DNA from: Streptomyces sp. NBC_00878
GTDB taxonomy: Bacteria; Actinomycetota; Actinomycetes; Streptomycetales; Streptomycetaceae
Assembly: GCF_026341515.1 (NCBI RefSeq)
Contig: NZ_JAPEOK010000001.1
Coordinates: 3,596,001 to 3,660,000 of the forward strand
Direction: 5' to 3'
DNA length: 64,000 nucleotides
The stretch's first letter is position 1; each line of letters starts with the position of its first letter. This document shows positions 9,501 to 17,899 of this stretch, one piece after another. The position numbers and the translations under genes were made by a program. Below the pieces are notes generated by a model. It was not told the DNA's origin. It did not search any database and was given only the letters and a program-made list of their open reading frames with translations.

Positions 9501-10149
9501 GCAAGTCGGTGTTGGTGAGCTTGACGCTCTCCAGGTCGTGCAGCAGCCGGGCGTCGTAGGCCCGCAACTCCTCGGGGCGCACAAGGTGTTCGGAGAGTTC
9601 GGAGTCGAGCGTGAGGAGGTCGCTGACCAGGTCGGGGAAGGAGCGGGTGAGTGCGGGGTAGGGTCCCGGGGCCTCGCGCAGGACGCGCGCGGCGAGCTGG
9701 TAGCGCGTCGCGTCGGCGAGGAGACGCGCGGTGGGTTCGAGTCCGATGCGCAGCCCGTGGTCGCTCAGCAGGCGGCCCGCGAAGGCGTGGTAGGTGGAGA
9801 TGACGGGCTCGCCGGGCGAGTTGTCCGGGTCGATCACGTCCGGGTCGGTGACACCCGCCTTGATGAGTGCTTTCCGTACGCGCTCGGCGAGTTCGCCCGC
9901 CGCCTTGTTGGTGAACGTCAGTCCGAGGACCTGCTCGGGGGCGACCTGTCCGGTGCCGACCAGCCACACCACGCGCGCGGCCATCACCGTGGTCTTGCCG
10001 GAGCCGGCGCCGGCCACGATCACCTGCGGGGCGGGCGGGGCGGTGATGCAGGCAGTCTGCTCCGGGGTGAACGGGATGCCGAGGAGCTCCTTGAGCTGCT
10101 CGGGATCAGAGATACGGGCTGGCACGTCAGAGAGGCTAGCCGCGCCCAC
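6550..10149 (-). CDS. adnB: AdnB-type helicase-nuclease subunit
   Basis: A 1199-residue UvrD-like motor fused to a RecB-like nuclease. Walker A GAGSGKT (about 47-53), motif II LLDEYQDTS and KSKGLEWDVVAVPGLV are intact. The C-terminal nuclease shows GTRFHAWVE, GRIDAV, DWKTN and QLALY, the PD-(D/E)XK set. Paired with the next gene it forms AdnAB, the actinobacterial enzyme that resects double-strand breaks and, in Streptomyces, takes the place of RecBCD/AddAB. By order relative to mycobacteria this is the AdnB (lead motor) homologue. A Pro/Asp/Glu/Tyr-rich linker (about 850-960) separates motor and nuclease. Start is GTG 10149; GTG 10125 (VPARISDPEQL) is an equally good choice, neither with a strong ribosome site. 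Confidence 0.92.
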   Translation of the reverse strand: MGAASLSDVPARISDPEQLKELLGIPFTPEQTACITAPPAPQVIVAGAGSGKTTVMAARVVWLVGTGQVAPEQVLGLTFTNKAAGELAERVRKALIKAGVTDPDVIDPDNSPGEPVISTYHAFAGRLLSDHGLRIGLEPTARLLADATRYQLAARVLREAPGPYPALTRSFPDLVSDLLTLDSELSEHLVRPEELRAYDARLLHDLESVKLTNTDLRKVPETAAARRELAELVSRYRAAKRERDLLDFGDQIALSATLASTRPEVGGILRDEFRVVLLDEYQDTSVAQRILLAGLFGSGTGHPVTAVGDPCQAIYGWRGASVANLDDFPEHFAHADGHPATRQSLSENRRSGGRLLDLANGLAEPLRALHAGVEALRPAPGAERDGIVRCALLNTHAEEMDWLADSIAHLVRTGKAPGEIAVLCRTATDFAEIQGALVARDIPVEVVGLSGLLHLPEVADLVAVCEVLQDPGANASLVRLLTGPRWRIGARDLALLGRRARLLVSHARVGADDDPDRRLAAAVEGVDPAEIISLADALDTFLETPLGGDGDADALPFSADARVRFARLATELRDLRRSLSDPLMDVLHRVLATTGLEVELSASPHALAARRRETLSNFLDIAASFAANDGEATLLAFLGFLRTAAQYEKGLDNALPGGENTVKVLTAHKSKGLEWDVVAVPGLVTGTFPSSQGREKWTAQGKVLPHELRGDADTLPDIGDWDSRSMKAFHEAMKEHQHTEELRLGYVTFTRPRSLLLGSGHWWGPSQKKPRGPSDFLHALYEHCEAGHGEIEAWADEPEENDENPALHEAGGDHAWPLPLDDAAMARRRAAAQTVLAHLESGHSHETAHPSSHHAPDSYDDPDWPPPPEDDEPPYDEAPYGGDEFPDELPYGDDLHEETDSTDEAARGDWDSWTTNRPRVPHPTQSPDAHPTRSLDARPHPPQTSRPVSETRHLTPEEARTVASWDRDLDALTGELLRARERVTDVPLPASLTVSQLLRLAADADAFAQELARPMPRPPQPAARRGTRFHAWVEARFEELRLPMLEPEELPGSEAEITDERDLEALKDAFERTPYAHRTPHRVEAPFQLAIAGRVVRGRIDAVYKEVDGNGTTYEIVDWKTNRTRNADPLQLALYRLAWAEQHGVPLESVQTAFLYVRSGEVVRPEGLPDRAALERLLLEEPPDGVPGEPPDQHARVDG

Positions 10150-10342
10150 TGACAGCCGGTGCCCAATCGATGGCCGGGCCGGAGGATGTGCTGGTCAGCA
10201 CACGTGGTGCCGTACGTCACTTCGTGTACGGCAGGAGCCCTCAGGTCGGCGGAGCCTTCAGTACTGCGGATGCCCGCACGTCCTTCAGGAGGCGTCCGCG
10301 CACCGTCACCACGACCCACCCCCTGTCGGCCGCCACGCCCTC

Positions 10343-13300
10343 TCACTCGACCACGTGCCGCCCCTCCGGCCGCGCGCTGCACGAGGCCCGGAACGCGCAG
10401 TGGGTGCAGTGCTGGCCGGTCGTCGGTGTGAACCGTTCGTCGAGGACCTTGCCCGCCGCGGTGGCGAGGAGGTCGCCGACCCACTCTCCCTCCAGCGGCA
10501 CTTGGGCCTGCACCTTGGGGAAGGTCTCACCGCCGTCCTTCTTGGGGGCGCCCTGACGGAGTTGAACGAGTTCTGCGCCGCCGGAGTCGGGACGTTCGCC
10601 CTCGAAGGCCTCGTCAACGGCTCCTTCGCGGACGGCGAGCTGGTAGACGGCGAGCTGCGGGTGGTGGGCCACGTCGGCCGCGCTCGGTGCCTGTTTGCCG
10701 GTCTTGAAGTCCACTACGTAGGCGCGGCCTTCGGTGTCCCGCTCGACGCGGTCCATGGAGCCGCGGATGCGTACTTCGTAGGAGCCCGCTTCGAGGGTGA
10801 CGTCGAAGTCGTGCTCGCTCGCCACCGGCGTACGGCCCGTGCGGTCCATGACGTGCCACTTCAGGAAGCGTTCGAGCGCCACGCGCGCGTGCTCCTTCTC
10901 CTGCGCCGACTTCCAGGGCGCGTCGAAGGCGAGCGCGTCCCACACGGAGTCGAGGCGCTCCATGAGGACGGCGAGGTCCGCGGGAGTGCGGCCGGAGGCG
11001 ACCTCGTCGGCCAGGACGTGCACCACGTTGCCGAAACCCTGGGCAACGGTCGCGGGGGCGTCGGCCTTCACCTCACGACCCAGGAACCACTGCAGGGCAC
11101 AGGTGTTGGCGAGCTGGTCGAGGGCGCTCCCGGACAGCACCACGGGGTGGTCGCGGTCGCGCAGCGGCACCTTGCTCTCGGTCGGCTCGTACATGCCCCA
11201 CCAGCGGTAGGGGTGGGCTGAGGGCACGAGGGGGCGGCCGTCCTCGTCGCCGAGCGCGGCGAGCCTGGCCAGCCGGCGGGCCGCGGCTTCCCTGAGGGTG
11301 TCCGAGACGCGCGGGTCGACCGTCGTGGCGCGCAGTTCGGCGACGAGCGCGGCGACGGACAGGGGGCGGCGGGGACGGCCTGTTATGTCCTTGGGTTCCA
11401 CGCCGAGTTCGGTGAGGAAGCGCGAGGGTTGGTCGCCGTCGTCGGCCGGGGCCTTCACGGCGGTGACGACGAGGCGCTCACGCGCGCGCGTGGCGGCCAC
11501 GTAGAACAGACGGCGCTCTTCGGAGAGGAGCGCTCCCGGGGTCAGCGGCTCCGCGAGGCCGTCGCGTCCGATGCGGTCGGCCTCCAGGAGGGAGCCGCGG
11601 CGGCGCAGGTCGGGCCACAGCCCTTCCTGGACACCTGCCACGACCACGAGGCGCCACTCCAGGCCCTTGGAGCGGTGCGCGGTCATCAGGCGTACGGCGT
11701 CGGGACGTAGGGCCCTGCGGGTGAGCGTGTCGGCCGCGATGTCCTCGGCGTCGATCTCCTCCAGGAAGTTGAGGGCGCCGCGACCGCCGGTGCGTTCCTC
11801 CGCGCGGGACGCGGTGGCGAACAGCGCGCATACGGCGTCGAGGTCACGGTCCGCGTTGCGCCCGGCCGCGCCGCCGCGCCGGGCGGCCCGCTCCAGGCGC
11901 TGCGGCCAGGGCGTACCGTCCCACAGCTCCCAGAGCGCCTCCTCGGCCGTACCGCCGCCCGCGAGGCGTTCCCGTGCCTTGCGCAGCAGGGCGCCCAGTC
12001 GCTGGGCTCCGCGCGCGTACGCCGGGTCGTGGGCGACCAGCCGCTCCGGCTCGGCCAGCGCCCGCGCCAGCAACTCGTCGGAGGGCGGCGGCACATGGTT
12101 GCCCGCGGCGCGCTCCTCCTCACGCAGGGCACGGCCCAGGCGGCGCAGATCGGCGGCGTCCATGCCGGCCAGCGGGGACGCGAGGAGGCTGAGCGCGGTC
12201 TCGGTGTCGAGCCAGGGTGCGTCCGGTTCACGCTCTTCGGCGGCACCATCGGGCTCCTCGTCAGGCGCGCCGCGTTCTTCGGGTGCCGGGCCGACAGCAT
12301 CGGGAGACGCGTCCGAGTGCCCCTCCTCCGCGTGTTCGCCCGCCTCGCCTCGTACGCCCGCCTCGCCTCGTACGCCCGCCTCGCCTCGTACGCCCGCCTC
12401 GCCTCGTACGCCCGGCTCGCCTCGTACGCCCTCCTCCGCGTGTTCGCCCGCCTCAACTCGTACGTCCGCCTCAACTCGTACGTCCGCCTCAACTCGTACG
12501 TCCGCCTCAACTCGTACGTCCGTCTCGGCTCGTGCGTCCGTCGTCTCCACTCGTACGTCCGTCTCGGCTCGTGCGTCCTCGTCAGGGCGTACCTCGTCGC
12601 CGGCCCGTACGTCCTCGTCGGGACGCATGCCCACCGCGGCACCCGCCGTCTCCGCCGTGGCCACGGCCCTGAGTGCCGTCAGGAGCGGCGTCACCGCCGG
12701 TTCGTGCCGCAGTGCCACGTCGTCGCCGTCGATGTCGAGGGGGACACCGGCCGCGGTGAGGGTGCGGCGAATCGTCGGGATGGTGCGGGAGCCCGCGCGC
12801 ACCAGGACGGCCATCTCGTTCCAAGGGACGCCGTCCTCCAGGTGGGCGCGGCGCAGGATGTCGGCGATGTTGTCCAGCTCCGTGCCGGGCGTCGGGTACG
12901 TGTGGACCTCGACGCGGCCGCCGTCCCGTACGGCGGCAAGCTCCCTGTGGGCGCGTACTTTCTCCGCGGGAAGGCGGGTCAGGGGCATGCGCTGGGTCAG
13001 CAGCCGGGTGGCCGCCAGGAGGCCGGCGCCCGACCGGCGTGAGGTCCTCAGGACCTCCACCGGTGCCGAGGTACCGTCCGCGCGCGGGAAGGCCTCCGGG
13101 AACTCCAGGATGCCGTTCACGTCGGCGCCCCGGAACGTGTAGATCGACTGGTCGGGGTCACCGAAGGCCACCAGGGTGCGACCACCGCCCGCGAGCGCGT
13201 GCAGCAGCCGTACCTGCGCCGGATCGGTGTCCTGGTACTCGTCCACGAAGACGGCGTCGTACTGGGCGGCCAGGCGCTCGGCGACCTCGGGGCGTCGGGC

Positions 13301-14041
13301 GAGCAGCACCGCGCGGTGCACCAGTTCCGCGTAGTCGAGCACTCCTTGCATGTCGAGGACGTCGAGGTACTCGGCCAGGAAGGCGGAGGCGGCGAGCCAG
13401 TCGGGGCGGCCGATGCGCCGCGCGAAGGCCCCGAGCGCGTCGGGACCGAGGCCCAGTTCACGGCTGCGGGCGAGGACCGCGCGGACCTCGTCGGCGAAGC
13501 CGCGCGTGGTCAGACAGGCACGGAGCTCGTCCGGCCAGCGCACGTGGGCGAGGCCGAGCCGCTCCAGGCCGGGCTGACCCCCGAGCAGTTCCCGTACCGC
13601 CACGTCCTGTTCGGGGCCGGAGAGCAGCCGCAGCGGCTCCACGAACAGGTCGCTGTCCTGGTGGGCGCGGACCAGGGCGTAGCAGAAGGAGTGGAAGGTC
13701 GTCGCCTGGGGCGCACGGGCCGCTCCTATGCGCAGCGCCATGCGGTCGCGCAGTTCCACGGCGGCCTTGCGGCTGAACGTCAGCACCAGGACCCTCTCGG
13801 GGTCCGCGCCGCGCGCGATCCGGGCCGCCACGGACTCCACGAGTGTGGTCGTCTTGCCGGTGCCCGGACCTGCGAGGACGAGCAGCGGGCCGTGATCGTG
13901 GTCAACCGCCGCGCGCTGCCCTGCGTCCAGCAGAGGGGGAGCCACCCTGGCCGGCGGAGTACGCACCAGTCGGTAAGCGCCACGGGCCCCCTGCCGCCCC
14001 TGGGGGTGCGGCAGGCGCCTGGTGGAGGAAGAGGAGCTCAC
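10343..14041 (-). CDS. adnA: AdnA-type helicase-nuclease subunit with expanded repeat linker
   Basis: A 1232-residue partner of adnB. Walker A GPGTGKT (about 58-64), VDEYQDTDP, HRSKGLEWRLVVVAGVQ, then a nuclease domain with GSMDRVE, VDFKTGK and QLAVYQ. A cysteine in NTCALQWFLG plus C-x2-C-x5-C near the end (HCTHCAFRASC) form the iron-sulfur staple of AddB/Cas4-type nucleases. The odd part is an insertion of about 130 residues between motor subdomains, built from hexapeptide repeats (VRGEAG and VRVEAD types, DNA 12330-12600). Translation starts at GTG 14041. The 193-nt gap to adnB holds an imperfect palindrome at about 10208-10232. Confidence 0.92.
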   Translation of the reverse strand: MSSSSSTRRLPHPQGRQGARGAYRLVRTPPARVAPPLLDAGQRAAVDHDHGPLLVLAGPGTGKTTTLVESVAARIARGADPERVLVLTFSRKAAVELRDRMALRIGAARAPQATTFHSFCYALVRAHQDSDLFVEPLRLLSGPEQDVAVRELLGGQPGLERLGLAHVRWPDELRACLTTRGFADEVRAVLARSRELGLGPDALGAFARRIGRPDWLAASAFLAEYLDVLDMQGVLDYAELVHRAVLLARRPEVAERLAAQYDAVFVDEYQDTDPAQVRLLHALAGGGRTLVAFGDPDQSIYTFRGADVNGILEFPEAFPRADGTSAPVEVLRTSRRSGAGLLAATRLLTQRMPLTRLPAEKVRAHRELAAVRDGGRVEVHTYPTPGTELDNIADILRRAHLEDGVPWNEMAVLVRAGSRTIPTIRRTLTAAGVPLDIDGDDVALRHEPAVTPLLTALRAVATAETAGAAVGMRPDEDVRAGDEVRPDEDARAETDVRVETTDARAETDVRVEADVRVEADVRVEADVRVEAGEHAEEGVRGEPGVRGEAGVRGEAGVRGEAGVRGEAGEHAEEGHSDASPDAVGPAPEERGAPDEEPDGAAEEREPDAPWLDTETALSLLASPLAGMDAADLRRLGRALREEERAAGNHVPPPSDELLARALAEPERLVAHDPAYARGAQRLGALLRKARERLAGGGTAEEALWELWDGTPWPQRLERAARRGGAAGRNADRDLDAVCALFATASRAEERTGGRGALNFLEEIDAEDIAADTLTRRALRPDAVRLMTAHRSKGLEWRLVVVAGVQEGLWPDLRRRGSLLEADRIGRDGLAEPLTPGALLSEERRLFYVAATRARERLVVTAVKAPADDGDQPSRFLTELGVEPKDITGRPRRPLSVAALVAELRATTVDPRVSDTLREAAARRLARLAALGDEDGRPLVPSAHPYRWWGMYEPTESKVPLRDRDHPVVLSGSALDQLANTCALQWFLGREVKADAPATVAQGFGNVVHVLADEVASGRTPADLAVLMERLDSVWDALAFDAPWKSAQEKEHARVALERFLKWHVMDRTGRTPVASEHDFDVTLEAGSYEVRIRGSMDRVERDTEGRAYVVDFKTGKQAPSAADVAHHPQLAVYQLAVREGAVDEAFEGERPDSGGAELVQLRQGAPKKDGGETFPKVQAQVPLEGEWVGDLLATAAGKVLDERFTPTTGQHCTHCAFRASCSARPEGRHVVE
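12330..12600 (-). repeat. 18-bp tandem repeats inside adnA
   Basis: Two adjacent arrays of 18-bp units. CGTACGCCCGCCTCGCCT-type copies (about 12350-12428) encode VRGEAG, and CGTACGTCCGCCTCAACT-type copies (about 12460-12530) encode VRVEAD, four to five copies each, with degenerate copies on the flanks. The unit length of six codons keeps the adnA frame open. Confidence 0.9.
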
Positions 14042-14388
14042 GTGGTTCGCCGGTCCTGGTGGTTGTGCTTGGGTCTGTCACTGTCGACGCGGAGCGCCGT
14101 CTTTCAGGGGTGGAGCACCGTCTTTCAAGGGTGGAGCGCCGTCGTTCAGGGGTGGTCGTGGGGCGACGGGTGGAGGAACCCGCGCGCGATGAGGGCGGTG
14201 GCATCGGGATGAACGGGATGCGCGCCGTCGACGCTACGCCGGTGGATGCCGTGGAAGCAGGGCTTCCTCTTGTTCCCTCCCGACACACGCGTCTCCCGCC
14301 TCACGAACGTACGGCATGGCACGGACGTGCCTCGCTTCCCCCGTACGGGCCACTGGTGCCCCTTCCTGCCGTCCGATGCCGGAAGCTG
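14042..14388. other. Intergenic region upstream of adnA
   Basis: No supported gene. It contains three near-identical 21-nt units reading GTCTTTCAGGGGTGGAGC-like (about 14097-14155) and otherwise unstructured GC-rich sequence. It separates the alkyltransferase-like gene end from the adnA start, all on the minus strand. Confidence 0.45.
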
Positions 14389-14754
14389 TCAGGTGTGACA
14401 CTCCGTGCGCGCGCCGCCGTCCCACCGCGCCCGTTTCATGTCGACCCGCGGGAGATGGCCCTCGGAGGACCTGCTCGCCTCCTTCAGGGGCGTGCCCTCC
14501 GCGCGGTAGTGGCCGAGCGCCTCCAGCTCGTGGCCGGGGAGCAGGATGCCGTCCGCGCGTATGACCCGCCACCACGGAACGGCTCCTCCGTAGAGGGCCA
14601 TGACGCGGCCGACCTGTCGGGGACCGCCCTCCTCCAGCCATTCGGCGACATCTCCGTACGTCATGACACGCCCGGGCGGGATCAGCTCTGCGACGTCGAG
14701 GACCCGCTCCGCGTACTCCGGCAGGGCGTCCGCCGGAAGGCTCTGCTCGCTCAT
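14389..14754 (-). CDS. Alkyltransferase-like protein (MGMT-family DNA-binding domain)
   Basis: A 121-residue version of the O6-alkylguanine-DNA alkyltransferase C-terminal domain: IPPGRVMTYGDVAEWL recognition helix region and LYGGAVPWWRVIRADG. The acceptor-cysteine motif PCHR is replaced by PWWR (about 60-63), so it cannot accept alkyl groups itself. Such ATL proteins bind O6-alkylguanine lesions and hand them to nucleotide excision repair. ATG 14754 (MSEQSLPAD) is used, with an ATG nine bases upstream as alternative; GGGGCGG precedes. It fits the DNA-repair character of adnAB and uvrD2 nearby. Confidence 0.85.
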   Translation of the reverse strand: MSEQSLPADALPEYAERVLDVAELIPPGRVMTYGDVAEWLEEGGPRQVGRVMALYGGAVPWWRVIRADGILLPGHELEALGHYRAEGTPLKEASRSSEGHLPRVDMKRARWDGGARTECHT

Positions 14755-14939
14755 CCGCCCCATCCTGCCCCAGACCACCGACAGTGTGACGCGCTGGCGA
14801 CTGTGCGTATCCCTCGCCCCGGAGTAGCGCTTGGGGCAGACTGTGCGACCCCGCATTGCACCCTGATGCCCCCCTGTGTCGGTGGGGCATGCCACCATCG
14901 TGCGGGCGGTTACTGGTGATACGAGATCAAGAAGAGACG

Positions 14940-17756
14940 ATGAAACAGCAGGGCGTGCACCCCGAAGACGCGGAGGGCACCTCTGGGGTTTCGTCGCGCC
15001 CAGACACCGGTGACGACATGGACGAGCACACTCCGGACGCGTCCGAGAAGGCGGGTCAGGCCAGGAAGACGGACGCCGAGAAGGAGGCGGACGCCCACAG
15101 GAAGGGCGCCGACGAGGGGGCGGACCTCACCGACGACGCCCACAGCGAAGAGGTCGAGGGCGACGAACCGCTGCTCCCCGCGCGCGTGCACCGCCCCTCC
15201 GATCTCATGCGTCTCCTGGTGGGCGTGCTCGCGGTCGCGTTGTTGCTGGCGATCGCCGCGTTCGCGCACGGCACGACGTCGGGACTGGCGCAGGACATCA
15301 ACAAGGGCACCGACGAGGCACCCGACCTGCTCATCAAGATCGCGGGGCTCGCGTCGAGCATCGCGATCCTCCTGGTGCCGGTCGCCTTCGCCATCGAGCG
15401 GCTGATCAAGCGCGATGGGCTGCGCATCGCCGACGGTGTCCTGGCCGCGGTCCTGGCGCACGGAGTGACGCTCGCCACCGATCTGTGGGTGGCCAAGGCG
15501 GCACCGGACTCGATCCAGAAGGCGCTCACGCAGCCCTCGCCGAGCGACATCCACGCCCTCACCGACCCGGTGCACGGCTATCTCGCGCCGGTCATCGCGT
15601 ACATGACGGCGGTCGGCATGTCGCGTCGGCCGCGCTGGCGCGCGGTGCTGTGGGTGGTACTGCTGCTCGACGCCTTCTCCATGCTGGTCACCGGCTACAC
15701 GACCCCGTTCTCGATCATCCTGACCGTGCTGATCGGCTGGAGCGTGGCGTACGGGACGCTGTACGCGGTCGGCTCGCCTAACGTGCGGCCCACGGGGCGG
15801 ACCCTGATGGCGGGCCTGCGGCACGTCGGCTTCCACCCGGTGAGCGCGGCCAGGGACGAGACTCCGGAGGCCCTGGACGGCGACCGTGGCCGCCGGTACT
15901 TCGTGACGCTCCAGGACGGCCCACCACTGGACGTCACAGTGGTCGACCGTGAGCAGCAGGCGCAGGGCTTCTTCTACCGCGTGTGGCGCCGTCTGACGCT
16001 GCGCGGCATCACCACACGCCGCAGCCTCCAGTCACTGCGCCAGGCACTGGAGCAGGAGGCGCTCCTCGCGTACGCGGCCATCGCGGCCGGAGCCAACGCG
16101 CCCAAGCTGATCGCGACCTCCGAGCTCGGCCCCGACGCCGTGATGCTGGTCTACGAGCACATCGGGGGGCGCACGCTCGACTCGCTGCCGGACGAGGAGA
16201 TCACCGACGACCTGCTCCGGGACACCTGGCACCAGGTGCAGGCGCTGCAGTCCCGGCGCATCGCGCACCGCAGGCTCGCCGGCGACGCGATCCTGATGGA
16301 TCGTTCCGGCACGGTCATCCTCACGGATCTGCGCAACGGAGAGATCGCGGCCGGCGAGCTGCTGCTGCGCATGGACGTCGCTCAGCTGGTGACCACGCTC
16401 GGCCTGCGCATCGGCGCGGAGCGCGCGGTGGCGTCGGCCGTCGGGGTGCTCGGCCCGGACGCGGTCGCGGACTGCCTGCCCATGTTGCAGCCCATCGCGC
16501 TCACGCGCTCCCACCGCGCGACGCTGCGGAAGCTGGCCCGGGAGCGGTCGGAGCGTGAGCGCGAGGCCGTCCTGGAAGCCTCCCGGCAGGCCAAGCTGGC
16601 CCGCGCCGAGGAGCACGTGGACGCCTCCGAGGAGACCGGGCCCGTCCTGGAGAAGCCCGACAAGAAGCACGACAAGAAGGCCGTACGCGCCGAGCAGCGG
16701 GCCGAGAAGCGGGCCATCGACGAAGCGCTGGAGGAGGCACGCGAGGAGGATCTGCTCACCCAGATCCGTCACCAGGTACTGCTGATCAGGCCGCAGGCGC
16801 CCGTCGAACCGGCCCGTCTGGAGCGCATCCGGCCGCGCACGCTGATCAGTTTCATCGCGGGCGCGTTCGGCGCGTACTTCCTGCTGACGCAGCTCACTCA
16901 CATCGAGTTCGGCACCCTCTTCGACAACGCCGAGTGGGGCTGGGTCGCCGCGGCCGCGCTCTTCTCGGCGCTGAGCTACTTCGCGGCGGCCATGAGCCTG
17001 CTGGGCTTCGTGCCCGAGCGGGTGCCGTTCATACGGACCGTGGCCGCGCAGGTCGCCGGGTCCTTCGTCAAGATCGTGGCGCCCGCGGCGGTGGGCGGTG
17101 TCGCCCTCAACACGCGGTTCCTCCAGCGCGCGGGGGTGCGGCCGGGGCTCGCGGTGGCGAGTGTCGGCGCGTCGCAGCTGTTCGGGCTCGGCTGCCACAT
17201 CCTGATGCTGCTGTCCTTCGGCTATCTGACCGGAACCGAGAAGACCCCCTCCTTGTCGCCGTCCAGGACGGTCATCGCCGGTCTGCTGACCGTCGCGGTC
17301 CTCGTCCTCGTGGTGACCTCGGTACCGTTCCTGCGGAAATTCGTCGTCACGCGCGTGAGGTCGCTTTTCGCGGGTGTCGTACCGCGCATGCTGGATGTGC
17401 TGCAGCGGCCGCAGAAGCTCCTCACCGGCATCGGCGGCATGCTCCTGCTGACGGCCTGTTTCGTGATGTGCCTCGACGCGTCGGTCCGGGCGTTCGGGAC
17501 CGAGGGCACGCCCTCGCTGAGCATCGCCAGCGTCGCCGTGGTCTTCCTCGCCGGAAACGCGCTCGGTTCCGCGGCGCCCACCCCGGGCGGCGTGGGCGCG
17601 GTTGAGGCGACCCTCACGGTGGGTCTGATCGCCGTCGGGCTCCCCAGTGAGGTCGCGGCGCCCGCCGTCCTCCTCTACCGTCTCCTCACGCTGTGGCTGC
17701 CGGTGCTGCCGGGGTGGCTGTTCTTCAACCACCTGACGCGCAAGGGCGCGCTCTGA
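14940..17756 (+). CDS. Membrane protein: pseudokinase-like domain fused to LPG-synthase/UPF0104 flippase domain
   Basis: A 938-residue multi-domain membrane protein. After a charged N-terminus (about 1-70) come about six hydrophobic helices (about 73-280). A cytosolic domain (about 330-545) resembles aminoglycoside/ABC1 kinases, but the HRD region reads HRRLAGDAILMD and the DFG region TDLRNG, so catalysis is doubtful. A basic coiled stretch (about 545-640) and a C-terminal bundle of about seven helices of the UPF0104/lysylphosphatidylglycerol-synthase TM family follow (ending near APTPGGVGAVEATL). Members move lipids or lipid-linked precursors across membranes. ATG 14940 has GAAGAG upstream. 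Substrate unknown. Confidence 0.82.
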   Translation: MKQQGVHPEDAEGTSGVSSRPDTGDDMDEHTPDASEKAGQARKTDAEKEADAHRKGADEGADLTDDAHSEEVEGDEPLLPARVHRPSDLMRLLVGVLAVALLLAIAAFAHGTTSGLAQDINKGTDEAPDLLIKIAGLASSIAILLVPVAFAIERLIKRDGLRIADGVLAAVLAHGVTLATDLWVAKAAPDSIQKALTQPSPSDIHALTDPVHGYLAPVIAYMTAVGMSRRPRWRAVLWVVLLLDAFSMLVTGYTTPFSIILTVLIGWSVAYGTLYAVGSPNVRPTGRTLMAGLRHVGFHPVSAARDETPEALDGDRGRRYFVTLQDGPPLDVTVVDREQQAQGFFYRVWRRLTLRGITTRRSLQSLRQALEQEALLAYAAIAAGANAPKLIATSELGPDAVMLVYEHIGGRTLDSLPDEEITDDLLRDTWHQVQALQSRRIAHRRLAGDAILMDRSGTVILTDLRNGEIAAGELLLRMDVAQLVTTLGLRIGAERAVASAVGVLGPDAVADCLPMLQPIALTRSHRATLRKLARERSEREREAVLEASRQAKLARAEEHVDASEETGPVLEKPDKKHDKKAVRAEQRAEKRAIDEALEEAREEDLLTQIRHQVLLIRPQAPVEPARLERIRPRTLISFIAGAFGAYFLLTQLTHIEFGTLFDNAEWGWVAAAALFSALSYFAAAMSLLGFVPERVPFIRTVAAQVAGSFVKIVAPAAVGGVALNTRFLQRAGVRPGLAVASVGASQLFGLGCHILMLLSFGYLTGTEKTPSLSPSRTVIAGLLTVAVLVLVVTSVPFLRKFVVTRVRSLFAGVVPRMLDVLQRPQKLLTGIGGMLLLTACFVMCLDASVRAFGTEGTPSLSIASVAVVFLAGNALGSAAPTPGGVGAVEATLTVGLIAVGLPSEVAAPAVLLYRLLTLWLPVLPGWLFFNHLTRKGAL

Positions 17757-17899
17757 CTCCTGGGGGCGCCCTCTGGAAGACGCCCCCTGGAACGATCCCT
17801 GGGACACGAGAGAGCGCCCTCCGCAGACAGGCTCGGGTGCCCTCACCCGCACGGCCCGTGCCCCGAGCGCCCCACCTTGAGCGACCCCAGGATGGGGTC

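Noticed and set aside
7360..10152. Long open frame of 930 codons on the plus strand opposite adnB
   Set aside because: It is a shadow created by GC-rich third positions; the minus strand encodes all helicase and nuclease motifs, and the plus-strand product has no recognisable domain.
12330..12600. Regular 18-bp repeats considered as a CRISPR-like array
   Set aside because: Units are contiguous with no spacers, keep an open frame and lie inside adnA.
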